From the NCBI RefSeq assembly GCF_040656415.1, contig NZ_JBFAMC010000001.1, positions 1 to 64,000 on the forward strand: a stretch of DNA of 64,000 nucleotides, given 5' to 3'. Below, piece after piece: positions 35,533-44,648 of the stretch; positions within the stretch are counted from its first letter, which is position 1, and every line of letters starts with the position of its first letter. Origin of the DNA: Rhodococcus_F sp040656415 (GTDB lineage Bacteria; Actinomycetota; Actinomycetes; Mycobacteriales; Mycobacteriaceae). The position numbers were made by a program, and so were the translations under genes. The notes under the pieces are model-generated. The model did not search any database, was not told the origin of the DNA, and saw only the letters and a program-made list of their open reading frames with translations.

Positions 35533-36992
35533 CGGGTTGCGCTGCCAGTGATGTTCTCCATCATTCCTCTGAATATGACTCCGTGGAACGGCAGGATCGA
35601 ATACCAATACAGGCGTCCCGCCAGGCCCTTCGGGAAGAAGATCGCACGTTGACAAAGGCGGGAACGATTCGCGCCCACTGGTTGTATCCGCCACTCGAGC
35701 CAGGCCCCACCTGGAGTCCGCATTTCGGCGCGCAGTCGTAGCAGTGTGCCCCGGTCGATGCGTTCCACACGCCAAAAATCCAGCGGATCACCGGTATTGA
35801 GCTGTTTCGGATCCCGGCGTCCCCTGGTGTGTCCGACACCTCCGACCACTCGGTCGAGCCAGCCGCGAACGGACCACGCGAGTGGGAACGAGTACCAGCC
35901 GTTCTCCCCGCCGATACTCTCGACCACGCTCCACAGCGTTTTGGCGTCGGCGTCGCACTCCTTCGTGCGTTCGTCGGTGTAGACAACTTCACCGGCCCAC
36001 TGAGGGTCGGACGGCAGAGGCTGGGAGGGGGCGTTCACCGGGGAAGCCCCTGCCCACGTGGTCTCCACCTCACCGTCGTCCGTTCGCCGAAGCGCCAATC
36101 TCACGGCTTCCCGATACGACGTCAGTCCTTCTTCCGGGCGGGGTATCACGTCGTCGATTTCGTGCTCCGAGACGACGGCATCATCCCGCAGTGATTCGAT
36201 CAAGGCCCGCCCGAGCGACGGAGGAATCGGGGTCACGAGGCCGATCCACAGGCCGGCGAGTTTCGGTGTCAACACTGGCAGGACGAGAATGCGACGGCGT
36301 TGTAGACCGGCGATCTCGGCGTAGATCTGCATCATCTCGCCGTACCTGATGATGTCGGGTCCGCCGATGTCGTACGTGCGGCTGCGTGGCAGGGGAGCCT
36401 GCGCCGCTGCCACGAGATAGTGCAGCACATCTCGGACAGCGATCGGCTGGATCTTGTTGTTGACCCACCGCGGGGTGGTCATCACCGGTAGGCGGTTGGT
36501 CAGATGTCGAATCATCTCGAAGGACGCCGAGCCCGACCCGATGACGACACCAGCTTGCAAAACCATTGTGGGAATACCGGATTTGATGAGAATCTTGCCC
36601 ACCCGAGTTCGCGAGCGCAGGTGCGGCGAGAGATTTGGCGAGTCCGGATGCAGCCCACCGAGGTAGATGATGCGGCTCACGCCACAGTCTCGGGCAGCCC
36701 GCGCAACGTTCTGCGCGCTGATCCGTTCGGTCTCTTCGAACTCGCCCGTGCCTTCCATCGAATGCACCAGGTAGTACACGACGTCGACGTCTGCGAATGC
36801 CGCAGTGAGCGATCCGGGATTGCTCAGGTCCCCGCGGACGATCTCGACGTCGGACGCCCACGGAACGTCCGCCAGCTTGTCGGGGGAGCGGGCCAGAACC
36901 CGCACCTTGTAGCCGGCTTCCGCAAGACGGGGGGCTAGGCGTCCGCCGATGTACCCGGTAGAACCCGTCACCAGTGCGCGTAATTGCGCCAT
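35457..36992 (-). CDS. NAD(P)-binding SDR protein with C-terminal DUF2867
   Basis: 511 residues. An N-terminal atypical SDR domain (LVTGSTGYIGGRLAPRLAEAG; VYYLVHSMEGTGEFE; RIIYLGGLHPDSPNLS) is followed from about residue 320 by DUF2867 (KTLWSVVESIGGENGWY, DFWRVERIDRG, RLCQRAIFFPKGLAGRLYWY). This architecture is common in actinobacteria and cyanobacteria and its substrate is unknown. The 3' end overlaps the convergent lipocalin coding region by 76 bp, so transcripts would be antisense. It is divergent from the TIGR01777 gene with a 60-bp gap. Confidence 0.88.
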   Translation of the reverse strand: MAQLRALVTGSTGYIGGRLAPRLAEAGYKVRVLARSPDKLADVPWASDVEIVRGDLSNPGSLTAAFADVDVVYYLVHSMEGTGEFEETERISAQNVARAARDCGVSRIIYLGGLHPDSPNLSPHLRSRTRVGKILIKSGIPTMVLQAGVVIGSGSASFEMIRHLTNRLPVMTTPRWVNNKIQPIAVRDVLHYLVAAAQAPLPRSRTYDIGGPDIIRYGEMMQIYAEIAGLQRRRILVLPVLTPKLAGLWIGLVTPIPPSLGRALIESLRDDAVVSEHEIDDVIPRPEEGLTSYREAVRLALRRTDDGEVETTWAGASPVNAPSQPLPSDPQWAGEVVYTDERTKECDADAKTLWSVVESIGGENGWYSFPLAWSVRGWLDRVVGGVGHTRGRRDPKQLNTGDPLDFWRVERIDRGTLLRLRAEMRTPGGAWLEWRIQPVGANRSRLCQRAIFFPKGLAGRLYWYSILPFHGVIFRGMMENITGSATRQSVQSGTMSSRPPVVGDVSNRQES

Positions 36993-37052
36993 TCCAATTA
37001 CGCTACTCGTGTTCGTCCCTGCTACGGCCGAGATCGCGGCTAGGGTCTAGAA

Positions 37053-38399
37053 ATGGGCATCGTGCATTCGAGCGTTGTCGAAGCCCCGAGGGACGAGCTG
37101 TTCGCCTGGCACGCCAGGCCCGGGGCGTTCACCCGGCTGTCACCGCCATGGCAGCCACTGAGACTCGAGCGAGAGTCCGAGTCCCTCGAATCGGGCCGGG
37201 CGGAACTTGTCTTGCCCGCTGGTCTGCGTTGGGTCGCCCAACACGATGCGAGCGAGTACGACCCGCCGCATCGATTCGTCGACTACTCGTCTGCTCTACC
37301 GATCCGCCTGCTCGTGCCCTGGCGACACACGCACATCTTCGACGTCGTGTCGGAGAATTCGACCCGGATCACCGACCGCGTCGACACCGTCGTGCCAGGC
37401 AGGTTTCTGCGGTCGACATTCGTCTATCGCCACCGTCAACTCGCGGATGACATCGCGCGGCACCAGTGGGCATCGACGCTTCTGCCCGGGCCCCTGACGA
37501 TCGCGGTGACGGGTAGTTCAGGCCTTGTCGGATCCGCGTTGAGCGCATTCCTCAGCACCGGTGGCCACCGAGTGGTGCGGCTCGTGCGCCACGCTCCGCG
37601 CACTCCGAACGAACGTCGATGGAACACGTCCGACCCCGCCGAGGACCTCCTCGACGGAGTGGACGCGGTGATTCACCTCGCCGGAGCATCCATCGCGGGA
37701 CGGTTCACGGACAGTCACCGGCGGGCCATCAGGGAAAGTCGCATCGCCCCCACCCGGCGACTGGCGGAATTGGCGGCCAGATGTGGGCTGAAGGTGTTCG
37801 TCAGCGCGTCCGCGATCGGGTACTACGGCCCACACCGTGGTGATGCGATTCTCGACGAGCAAGACGAGCGCGGTGACGGATTCCTTGCAGACGTCGTGGC
37901 GGAGTGGGAAGAGGCGTCGAAGGTTGCCGCCGACGCCGGGGTGCGGGTGGTGCATGTTCGAACCGGGATCGTGCAATCACCCAACGGTGGTGTGCTCCGG
38001 TTGCAAAGGCCCCTGTTCGAGCTCGGTCTCGGTGGCCGGCTGGGAACGGGGACGCAGTGGCTGTCGTGGATCGACATCGACGATCTGTTGGATGTGTATC
38101 ACCGTGCCTTGGTCGATGCGGAGTTGCGCGGCGCAGTCAACGCGGTGGCGCCCAATCCCGTGCGCAACGAGGAATACACCGCCGTGCTCGCTTCGGTACT
38201 GCGTCGGCCGGCGTGTCTACCGGTCCCCGACTTCGGGCCGAGACTGCTGCTCGGAGAGCAGGGCGCACGCGAACTCGCCCTGGCTGATCAGCGGGTTACA
38301 CCGCGACGACTCCTCGAACGGGACCACCGCTTCCGTCGGCCGGACCTCCGCGCAGCGCTGCGACACCAACTGGGCCGATTCGGGACGGACGAGGGGTAG
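37053..38399 (+). CDS. TIGR01777-family epimerase with N-terminal SRPBCC domain
   Basis: 448 residues. Residues 1-145 form a START/SRPBCC-like domain (MGIVHSSVVEAPRDELFAWH, WRHTHIFDVVSENSTRITD). The rest is an SDR39U1-type nucleotide-binding domain (IAVTGSSGLVGSALSAFLS; AVIHLAGASIAGRFTDSHR; SASAIGYYGPHRGDAILDE; VRTGIVQSPNGGVL) with the usual DUF1731 tail. The fused form is typical of mycobacteria and relatives. The reaction is uncharacterised. It is divergent from the DUF2867 SDR gene. Confidence 0.9.
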   Translation: MGIVHSSVVEAPRDELFAWHARPGAFTRLSPPWQPLRLERESESLESGRAELVLPAGLRWVAQHDASEYDPPHRFVDYSSALPIRLLVPWRHTHIFDVVSENSTRITDRVDTVVPGRFLRSTFVYRHRQLADDIARHQWASTLLPGPLTIAVTGSSGLVGSALSAFLSTGGHRVVRLVRHAPRTPNERRWNTSDPAEDLLDGVDAVIHLAGASIAGRFTDSHRRAIRESRIAPTRRLAELAARCGLKVFVSASAIGYYGPHRGDAILDEQDERGDGFLADVVAEWEEASKVAADAGVRVVHVRTGIVQSPNGGVLRLQRPLFELGLGGRLGTGTQWLSWIDIDDLLDVYHRALVDAELRGAVNAVAPNPVRNEEYTAVLASVLRRPACLPVPDFGPRLLLGEQGARELALADQRVTPRRLLERDHRFRRPDLRAALRHQLGRFGTDEG

Positions 38400-38404
38400 A
38401 GCGC

Positions 38405-38776
38405 TCAGTTTCGAAGGCCGCCACTGGACGTTTCAGCGTCGAAGGCCGCGACCACGCGTTTCGGTGCGGTCAGGCGCCACGCCTCCTCGACCAATTCCGC
38501 CAGTTCTTCGGCATCGACGCGGTCGAGGACCACATCGATCCAGCCGTACCGTCCGAAGAACGGCGCCATCAGGAATACCTCGGGATCCTCCTGAAGCAGA
38601 GCCGCCTGTGTTTCTACCGTCGCCTTGAGGCACACCGTGGGGGCACCGTGACCGACGAGTCCGAACATCTTGTTGCGCACACGAAATGTGGGTTGATCGC
38701 CCCAGTTGGCGACCACAACCTCCTGGGCTTCCGGCAACGCCAGCATCATCGCACGTACGTCGTGTTCGGTGGGCAT
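38405..38776 (-). CDS. MmcQ/YjbR family DNA-binding-fold protein
   Basis: 123 residues. Family features: an N-terminal helix ALPEAQEVVVANWGDQPTFRV, MFGLVGHGAPTVCLKATV, FGRYGWIDVVLDRVD and a C-terminal EAWRLTAPKRVVAAFD. ATG 38776 has GGAG 5 nt upstream and starts at the conserved domain; the longer frame to 38899 adds a disordered leader. The family has a double-wing-like fold and no established function. It converges on the TIGR01777 gene. Confidence 0.85.
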   Translation of the reverse strand: MPTEHDVRAMMLALPEAQEVVVANWGDQPTFRVRNKMFGLVGHGAPTVCLKATVETQAALLQEDPEVFLMAPFFGRYGWIDVVLDRVDAEELAELVEEAWRLTAPKRVVAAFDAETSSGGLRN

Positions 38777-38861
38777 AACAGCTCCTGCGGACGGGACGGC
38801 GGGTGGTCGAGCACCCGTTATACCTTCCGTTACCGACAGGCCGGACCGAGTCGGCTGCCCT

Positions 38862-39887
38862 TCAGGAGGTACTGACCTTGCGCCAGATGTCGATGCCACC
38901 TTCGACGGCGCTCAAATCGATCTCGGCGAGTTCTTCCGCTGAGAAGTCGAGGTTGGCGAGTGCGCCGAGGCTGTCTTCGAGTTGTGCGACGCTCGATGCG
39001 CCGACCACCACCGACGTCATACGCGGATCGCGCAGCGCCCAGGCGAGTGCCATTTGAGCGAGCGACTGACCCCGGCGCTCGGCGATCGCGTTCAGCGCAC
39101 GGATTCGATCGAGATTCTCCGGGGTGAGCATGTCTTTCGTAAGTGAAGTTCCCTCGGTCACCCTCGAGCCGGCGGGCACGCCATCGAGGTACTTCGATGT
39201 CAACATCCCCTGGGCGAGTGGCGAGAAGGCGATGCATCCGACGCCTGCGGGCTCGAGCGTGTCGAGCAACCCTTCCTCGATCACGCGGTTGAGCATGGAG
39301 TAGGACGGCTGGTGGATGAACAGTGGTGTACCCATCGACTGCAGAATCGCTATGGCTTCGGCGGTCCGGGTCGGCGAATAGGACGAGATTCCGGCATACA
39401 GCGCACGCCCGGAGCGTACGGCTGTGTCGAGGGCTCCCATCGTCTCCTCGAGAGGGGTGTGTGGGTCGAACCGGTGAGAATAGAAGACGTCGACATAATC
39501 GACCTGCATCCGCTTCAGCGACTGGTCCAGGCTCGACAGCAGATACTTGCGTGAACCCAGGTCGCCGTACGGGCCCGGCCACATGTCCCAGCCGGCTTTG
39601 GTGGAGAGGAACAACTCATCCCGGTACGGCTTGAAGTCCTCGTTCAGAATCCGCCCGAAGTTGATTTCGGCCGACCCGTAGGGCGGCCCGTAGTTGTTGG
39701 CGAGATCGAAATGAGTGACACCGAGATCGAATGCCCGGCGCAGGATTTCGCGTTGGGTAGCGAGCGGGCGGTCGTCGCCGAAGTTGTGCCACAGGCCCAC
39801 CGATATAGCGGGCAACCGGATACCGCTCCGGCCGCACCGGCGATAGCTCATCTTCTCGTAACGGTCTTGTGCGGGGAGGTAGGTCAT
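38862..39887 (-). CDS. Aldo/keto reductase (YghZ / L-glyceraldehyde-3-phosphate reductase-like)
   Basis: 341 residues with the AKR tetrad: Asp and Tyr in THFDLANNYGPPYGSAE, Lys in LFLSTKAGWDM and His in FYSHRFDPHTPLEE. The cofactor end is PRMTSVVVGASSVAQLEDSL. The N-terminus (YRRCGRSGIRLPAISVGLWHNFG) and the NNYGPPYG and DMWPGPYGD stretches match E. coli YghZ, which detoxifies methylglyoxal and L-glyceraldehyde-3-phosphate using NADPH. Cytoplasmic. No operon partner is evident; the gap on its 5' side is about 350 bp. Confidence 0.9.
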   Translation of the reverse strand: MTYLPAQDRYEKMSYRRCGRSGIRLPAISVGLWHNFGDDRPLATQREILRRAFDLGVTHFDLANNYGPPYGSAEINFGRILNEDFKPYRDELFLSTKAGWDMWPGPYGDLGSRKYLLSSLDQSLKRMQVDYVDVFYSHRFDPHTPLEETMGALDTAVRSGRALYAGISSYSPTRTAEAIAILQSMGTPLFIHQPSYSMLNRVIEEGLLDTLEPAGVGCIAFSPLAQGMLTSKYLDGVPAGSRVTEGTSLTKDMLTPENLDRIRALNAIAERRGQSLAQMALAWALRDPRMTSVVVGASSVAQLEDSLGALANLDFSAEELAEIDLSAVEGGIDIWRKVSTS

Positions 39888-40233
39888 CGGGTGTGGTTCT
39901 CTCAGTTGTACGAAAGGCGTTGTACAAACCCGCGAGCGAAATTTGCCAACGGCAAGATGGCAGCAGCCGATTCGGTGACAGTTTCCTCACCACAGTAAGT
40001 GCGATTTGCACCCTGCGTCAACCGTCGTCGGCTGCGTTGACCACCCGTGAGAGACGATTTACAGTCGTCTGTAATGCCATGGCCAATCCGATATTTGGAA
40101 CATGGTGGTGCTGGTCGAACTTCACGCGTGACTTCCTGTGGATTTCGGCGTCTACAACCGGCGGAAGGGTGGTTCGGTCCGAACGCCCCGTCGTCGTCGA
40201 TCTCGAGGATCTCGACAGCAGTAAGGGAACTGG
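39888..40233. other. Intergenic region with palindrome, no gene seen
   Basis: 346 bp between the divergent aldo/keto reductase and alcohol dehydrogenase genes. One open frame (39869-40237) crosses it but has no family resemblance, and I do not support it. The region is lower in GC and holds the 16-bp palindrome at 40059-40074. Confidence 0.5.
40059..40074. promoter_or_regulatory. Palindrome TTACAG-N4-CTGTAA, candidate operator
   Basis: A perfect 6-bp inverted repeat with a TCGT spacer lies 160 bp upstream of the alcohol dehydrogenase ATG. A second overlapping pair, AGACGA (40052-40057) and TCGTCT (40065-40070), shares the same area. The regulator is unknown. Confidence 0.42.
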
Positions 40234-41259
40234 ATGACCGGGGACGGCTCGGGACACGCGGTACTTGTCGAGGAGCCGCGCCGACTACGCCTCATTCCCT
40301 ATGAACCTACCCCTCCCGGGCCCGGTGAAGCCCTGGTAGAGGTGGCATGGAGTGGGATTTGCGGATCTGATCGTGAACTGTTCACCGGTGGGCGTCCGGA
40401 AGGCTTCGTTCGCTACCCTGTCATTCCCGGACACGAATGGTCTGGAACGGTCTCGGAGGTCGGTTCGGGAGTCTCATCCGACTTGATCGGCAAACCTGTT
40501 GTCGGGGAGGGGTTCCGCTCCTGTCGAGTCTGTTCGGCATGTCGACGGGGTGACAACAACCTTTGTTCGGCGGACTATGACGAAACCGGCTTCACCCAGC
40601 CCGGCGCCTGGGCGAACTACCTCACCTTGCCCGCCCACCTGCTACATGTGCTGCCTGGCGGGGCGGATTTGCAGGCGGCAGCACTACTGGAACCGGCAGC
40701 CTGTGTCACGGCCGCGTGCCTCGAGCTTGCAACGGTGCCTGGCGAGCGTGTGGCGGTCGTGGGCGGAGGCAGCCTAGGCTTGCTTGCGGTGCAGCTACTT
40801 TCGGCGGCATCTCCGGCCGAAATGGTGCTCGTGCACCTCGACCGCACGCGGTCTCAACTCGCCGAATCTTGTGGTGCAACGATGGTCATCACGGCGGAGG
40901 AGGCCGAAAGTCACGTCGGGAAGTTCGACGCGGTGCTCGAAGCGGCCGGTGCTTCGGGCACCGCCAGTCTGGCCACTCGACTTGCCTGCCGGGGTGGCCG
41001 CGTCGCGCTGACCGGTGCGCCGGCAGATGATCGGCAACCTCTTTCATCGACGCAATTGGTGCTGTCGAAACTTACGGTGCACACCGTTTTCGGTGCGCCA
41101 TCTCGAGCTTGGGTTCACGCGGTGAGGGCATTCACGTCAGGTGTATTGGATCCCAAGCTGATCATCAGTCGTGACCTCAGGCTGAGCGAGGCGGCGGACG
41201 CGCTGCGGATTCTCGAAGAAGAAAGCCGGAGTACCGTGAAGATCCTGCTGCGTCCCTGA
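40234..41259 (+). CDS. Zinc-dependent medium-chain alcohol/polyol dehydrogenase
   Basis: 341 residues. Zinc motifs: GICGSDRELFTGG and GHEWSG (catalytic) and the Cys ladder CRVCSACRRGDNNLC (structural). The Rossmann motif is VAVVGGGSLGLLAVQLLS. It most resembles sorbitol/threonine-dehydrogenase-like members. It is followed 71 bp downstream by an SMP-30 lactonase gene on the same strand, which suggests sequential sugar oxidation to a lactone and then lactone opening. The substrate is unknown. Confidence 0.88.
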   Translation: MTGDGSGHAVLVEEPRRLRLIPYEPTPPGPGEALVEVAWSGICGSDRELFTGGRPEGFVRYPVIPGHEWSGTVSEVGSGVSSDLIGKPVVGEGFRSCRVCSACRRGDNNLCSADYDETGFTQPGAWANYLTLPAHLLHVLPGGADLQAAALLEPAACVTAACLELATVPGERVAVVGGGSLGLLAVQLLSAASPAEMVLVHLDRTRSQLAESCGATMVITAEEAESHVGKFDAVLEAAGASGTASLATRLACRGGRVALTGAPADDRQPLSSTQLVLSKLTVHTVFGAPSRAWVHAVRAFTSGVLDPKLIISRDLRLSEAADALRILEEESRSTVKILLRP

Positions 41260-41330
41260 TCCTCAGGGCTTGTCTGCAAGGAGAAAAGAGACCATTCGAT
41301 GATCTCCACCGAGCAGGGCGAGGAGAAGAG

Positions 41331-42185
41331 ATGACGGTCGTAGAACAAGTGACCGACCCGTGCACGCAGCACGGCGAAGGCCCGGTGTGGCACTCCGGCT
41401 GGAACGGGCTTCGGTGGGTAGACATGCTCGTCGGCGATGTCTTGATCATGGACTCTGCTTCGGGTGAGATCAGCCGACGACATGTCGGATCCGTCGCTGC
41501 TGTGGTTCGTCCGCGTAGTCGTGGCGGTGCGATCGTCGCGATCGAACGTGGGTTTGCCATTGCGAACGACGACATCTCAGACGTGCGTCCCCTCGGTGAA
41601 ATCTGGTCCGACACGAATATCCGGATGAACGAGGGGAGCTGCGCGCCGGACGGCAGTTTCTTCTGCGGCTCGATGTCCTACGACGAGACCCCGCACGCGG
41701 GCACTGTGTACCGACTCGACCCCGAAGGAAACGTCACGGTGGCACTCACCGACGTCACCGTCTCCAACGGTATGGGTTGGAGCCCCGACGGATCCACGGT
41801 GTACTACGCGGACACCCCGACCCAACGCATCGACGTTTTCGACTACGCCGATGGCACGCTCTCAGGCCGGCGAACGTTGACGCACATAGACCCGGAGAAG
41901 GGCGCTCCAGACGGATTGGCCATAGACTCCGACGGCGGGCTGTGGGTGGCCATGTGGGGTGGAGGTGCCATTCACCACTACACCCGCGACGGAGCACTTG
42001 CCGACGTCATCGAACTGCCGGTCCCACGAGTCACCTCATGCACTTTCGGGGGACCGGAGCTGGGCGAGCTCTATATAACGACCTCACGCATCGCCACCGA
42101 CCTCGACGCGCATCCTGAGGCAGGGGCACTCTTCCGCGTACCCGACGTAGTGCCGGGTACGCCTACGCTTCCCTATCTCGGGTAG
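41331..42185 (+). CDS. SMP-30/gluconolactonase family protein
   Basis: 284 residues. SMP-30 beta-propeller features: CTQHGEGPVWHSGWNGLRWVDM near the N-terminus (metal-binding Glu in GEGPVW), IRMNEGSCAPDGSFFCGSM (Asn/Asp ligands), VTVSNGMGWSPDGSTVYYADT and GAPDGLAIDSDGGLWVAMWGG. These are divalent-metal lactonases that hydrolyse aldonolactones. GAGGAGAAGAG directly precedes the ATG. Likely co-transcribed with the upstream dehydrogenase and converges on the MFS gene 27 bp away. Confidence 0.9.
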   Translation: MTVVEQVTDPCTQHGEGPVWHSGWNGLRWVDMLVGDVLIMDSASGEISRRHVGSVAAVVRPRSRGGAIVAIERGFAIANDDISDVRPLGEIWSDTNIRMNEGSCAPDGSFFCGSMSYDETPHAGTVYRLDPEGNVTVALTDVTVSNGMGWSPDGSTVYYADTPTQRIDVFDYADGTLSGRRTLTHIDPEKGAPDGLAIDSDGGLWVAMWGGGAIHHYTRDGALADVIELPVPRVTSCTFGGPELGELYITTSRIATDLDAHPEAGALFRVPDVVPGTPTLPYLG

Positions 42186-42212
42186 CGCGGACCTCCCGAA
42201 GGAACACACTGA

Positions 42213-43595
42213 TCACTGGGCTTGCAGTCCGTCCGTGTGTCCAACGGCCAGAGTTGAGGGTGCTCTCCGCGACGACGTCGCCCGTGGCGACGTCACCCCG
42301 GACGATGCTGTCCGCGACGACGAGATCGCGATCGCACCGAGCAGTCCCACCAGGGCGAATGCGTAGAAGCCCCACGGCACGGCGTAGCCGGTGCCGAGCA
42401 TCACGCCGCCGAGGATCGGGCCGCAGATCGCGCCGAGCCTGCCGATGCCCGCCGACCAGCCGAGGGCGGTAGCGCGGATCTGCGGCGGGTGGTTGGCGCT
42501 GGTGAACGCATACACGAGGACCTGCGCGCTGAAGACGAAGCAGCCTGCAAGGAACACGAGTATGTAGATCCCGAACGAGACCTTGACGCTCAGTAGCGCC
42601 AGAAAGACCGCGGCCCCGGCAAACCAGATGATTGCGGCCGTCCGCGGGCCGATCTTGTTGGCGACGCCGCCTGAAACAAGGAGACCGGCGATTGCGCCCG
42701 CGTTCAGGACCAGCAGGAACGTAAGGGACGCGCCGAGATCGTAACCTGCCTCACGCATGATCGTCGGTAGCCAGGTGTTGAGTCCGTAGACCAGCAGGAG
42801 CCCCATGAACGAGGTGACCCAGATGGCGATGCTGTTGCGGAGGAATGGACGCGAGAACAGCATGCGCACCGGGTTGGCCGCCTCGGCGGCGTGGGTATGG
42901 GTGGGAGCGTGCGCGAGTCTTACCCCGTAACGTTCCGCGATCTGCTCGGCTTCGTGGAATCGTCCACGCCCGATCAGGTACGACGGGGATTCGGGAAGGT
43001 AGCGCAGCATCAGCGGAATCAGTACCACGGCGGGGAGTGCGCCTGCGACGAACATCGAACGCCAGCCGAAGGGTTCGATCATGACGATCGCCAGCGCGGC
43101 GGTGGCTACCGCACCGACGTGGTAGCCGGTCATGAGCATCGTCGATGCAGATCCGCCACCCGGCCGCCTGGAGAACTCGTTGACCAGGGCCAACGCGGTC
43201 GGCAAGGCGCCGCCGAGTCCGACTCCGGCCAGGAACCGGAACAGCCCGAACAGGAACGGGTTGGGCGCCACCGCGCAGAGGAGTGTAAGGACCGAGAACG
43301 CCGCCACGGTGTACACCAGGACTCTGCGGCGTCCGACTACGTCTGTGAGTGTGCCGATCGTTAGTGCGCCGATGGTCATGCCGACCAGGCTGAACGTCGA
43401 TATGAACGTGAGAGTGCCGGTTGTCAGACCCCATGCGTCGTATTCGCTCAGGGAGGGGATGACCGCGCCCAGAACGACGAGGTCGAAACCGTCGAGTAGC
43501 ACGGCCACCCAACAGAGAGAAGCCACCCAGGTTGCAGAGTAGGTCCGGGTCGCGCTCGGCGAGGTGCGCGACTCGCTCCTTGGGGAACCGGTCAT
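42213..43595 (-). CDS. MFS transporter, aromatic acid:H+ symporter (AAHS) type
   Basis: 460 residues with twelve predicted membrane segments. The AAHS signature in TM1 (WVAVLLDGFDLVVLGAVIPSL) and the loop 2-3 motif GTLTDVVGRRRVLVYTVA are present, with YLPESPSYLIGRGR in the central loop. AAHS carriers such as PcaK and BenK import 4-hydroxybenzoate, protocatechuate or benzoate. It is divergent from an IclR gene followed by pobA, so 4-hydroxybenzoate is the best guess for its substrate. Confidence 0.9.
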   Translation of the reverse strand: MTGSPRSESRTSPSATRTYSATWVASLCWVAVLLDGFDLVVLGAVIPSLSEYDAWGLTTGTLTFISTFSLVGMTIGALTIGTLTDVVGRRRVLVYTVAAFSVLTLLCAVAPNPFLFGLFRFLAGVGLGGALPTALALVNEFSRRPGGGSASTMLMTGYHVGAVATAALAIVMIEPFGWRSMFVAGALPAVVLIPLMLRYLPESPSYLIGRGRFHEAEQIAERYGVRLAHAPTHTHAAEAANPVRMLFSRPFLRNSIAIWVTSFMGLLLVYGLNTWLPTIMREAGYDLGASLTFLLVLNAGAIAGLLVSGGVANKIGPRTAAIIWFAGAAVFLALLSVKVSFGIYILVFLAGCFVFSAQVLVYAFTSANHPPQIRATALGWSAGIGRLGAICGPILGGVMLGTGYAVPWGFYAFALVGLLGAIAISSSRTASSGVTSPRATSSRRAPSTLAVGHTDGLQAQ

Positions 43596-43823
43596 GGAGT
43601 CCTCTGATTCGACGCTGTTCGGTAGACGAACACCAGTTCAGAAAATCTGCCGCCAATTATGTGCTACGTCATATCGTGATGTCAACTGTCGTGAAATTTA
43701 TGTTCAACAATTCGTCAAGGTCGTCGTGCGATGTCGCGGAGGTGCCCGTCCGGGTGGGCCGATGCGGTATTCGGTGGCCCGTGATACTGGCTTCTGCTCG
43801 GCGGTGACCGGGATACTGACCAC

Positions 43824-44558
43824 ATGTCCGACGAACGCAGCATGATGGGGCGCGCCTTTCTGCTGCTGGGTTCGTTTACCTCGAACCGCCTTCGGTTGTC
43901 GCAGTCGGAGCTGAGCCGACGTACCGGGCTGCCGCTGCCCACGGTTCACCGGCTGTGCCGCCAGTTGGAGGACCACGGCGCGCTCGAACGCGTCGCCGAC
44001 GGGCGCTACGAAATCGGGGTGCGATTGTGGGCGTTGGGTGCTCTCGCTCCCCGTGCCCACGGGCTTCGGCAGGTGGCGCAGCCCTTTCTCGAGGACCTGT
44101 ACGAGGCGACGCACGAAAATGTGCAGTTGGTGGTTCGCGAGGGTCTCGAGGCGTTGTACCTCGAACGCAGATCTGCGCGCGGTGCCGTCACAGTGGTGGG
44201 ACGGGCCGGTGGTCGGCTGCCGTTGCATGCATCGAGCGGCGGCCTGGTCCTGTTGGCCTTCGGTGGCAGAGAATTGCTCGACGCGGTTCTCGCGGCCGGC
44301 CTGGAGCGGTTCACTCCGGCGACAATCACCACCGAGCACCGGTTGCGCAGCACACTCGACGACATTCGGCGCACCGGTTGGGTTGTGTGCCGTGAACATC
44401 TCAATCTCGGAACGCTCGCTGTTGCGGCGCCGGTGTCACGGTCGACGGGTGAAGTGGTCGCGGCGGTGTCCGTGGTGGTTCCGACCGACAAGAGCCCTGC
44501 GTCCTTGATCCCCGCTGTGCGAGCCGCTGCGCGTGGGATATCCCGGGGAATAGCTTAG
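43824..44558 (+). CDS. IclR family regulator, probable PobR-type activator of pobA
   Basis: 244 residues. HTH: RLSQSELSRRTGLPLPTVHRLCRQLEDHGAL spans about residues 26-56. The effector domain contains APRAHGLRQVAQPFLEDLYE, LPLHASSGGLVLLAF and CREHLNLGTLAVAAPV. It lies between the divergent AAHS transporter and pobA, and a 19-bp palindrome occurs directly after its stop codon in front of pobA. Regulation of pobA and the transporter by 4-hydroxybenzoate is inferred from this layout. Confidence 0.88.
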   Translation: MSDERSMMGRAFLLLGSFTSNRLRLSQSELSRRTGLPLPTVHRLCRQLEDHGALERVADGRYEIGVRLWALGALAPRAHGLRQVAQPFLEDLYEATHENVQLVVREGLEALYLERRSARGAVTVVGRAGGRLPLHASSGGLVLLAFGGRELLDAVLAAGLERFTPATITTEHRLRSTLDDIRRTGWVVCREHLNLGTLAVAAPVSRSTGEVVAAVSVVVPTDKSPASLIPAVRAAARGISRGIA

Positions 44559-44562
44559 CTTG

Positions 44563-44581
44563 ACTTTCACTCAGTGAAAGT
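44563..44581. promoter_or_regulatory. 19-bp perfect palindrome before pobA, candidate IclR operator
   Basis: ACTTTCACT and AGTGAAAGT flank a single C, giving a perfect palindrome 67 bp upstream of the pobA ATG and 4 bp after the iclR stop. Size and placement fit an IclR-family operator. Confidence 0.65.
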
Positions 44582-44648
44582 TGGGGTGTCGTGGCCTCGG
44601 TTCCGCCAGGACAGTGGCATGTATCACAAACCACGCAGGGAGTTTGTC

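Noticed and set aside
39869..40237. 122-codon plus-strand frame
   Set aside because: No ribosome-binding site or family resemblance, and it runs through the palindromic regulatory region.
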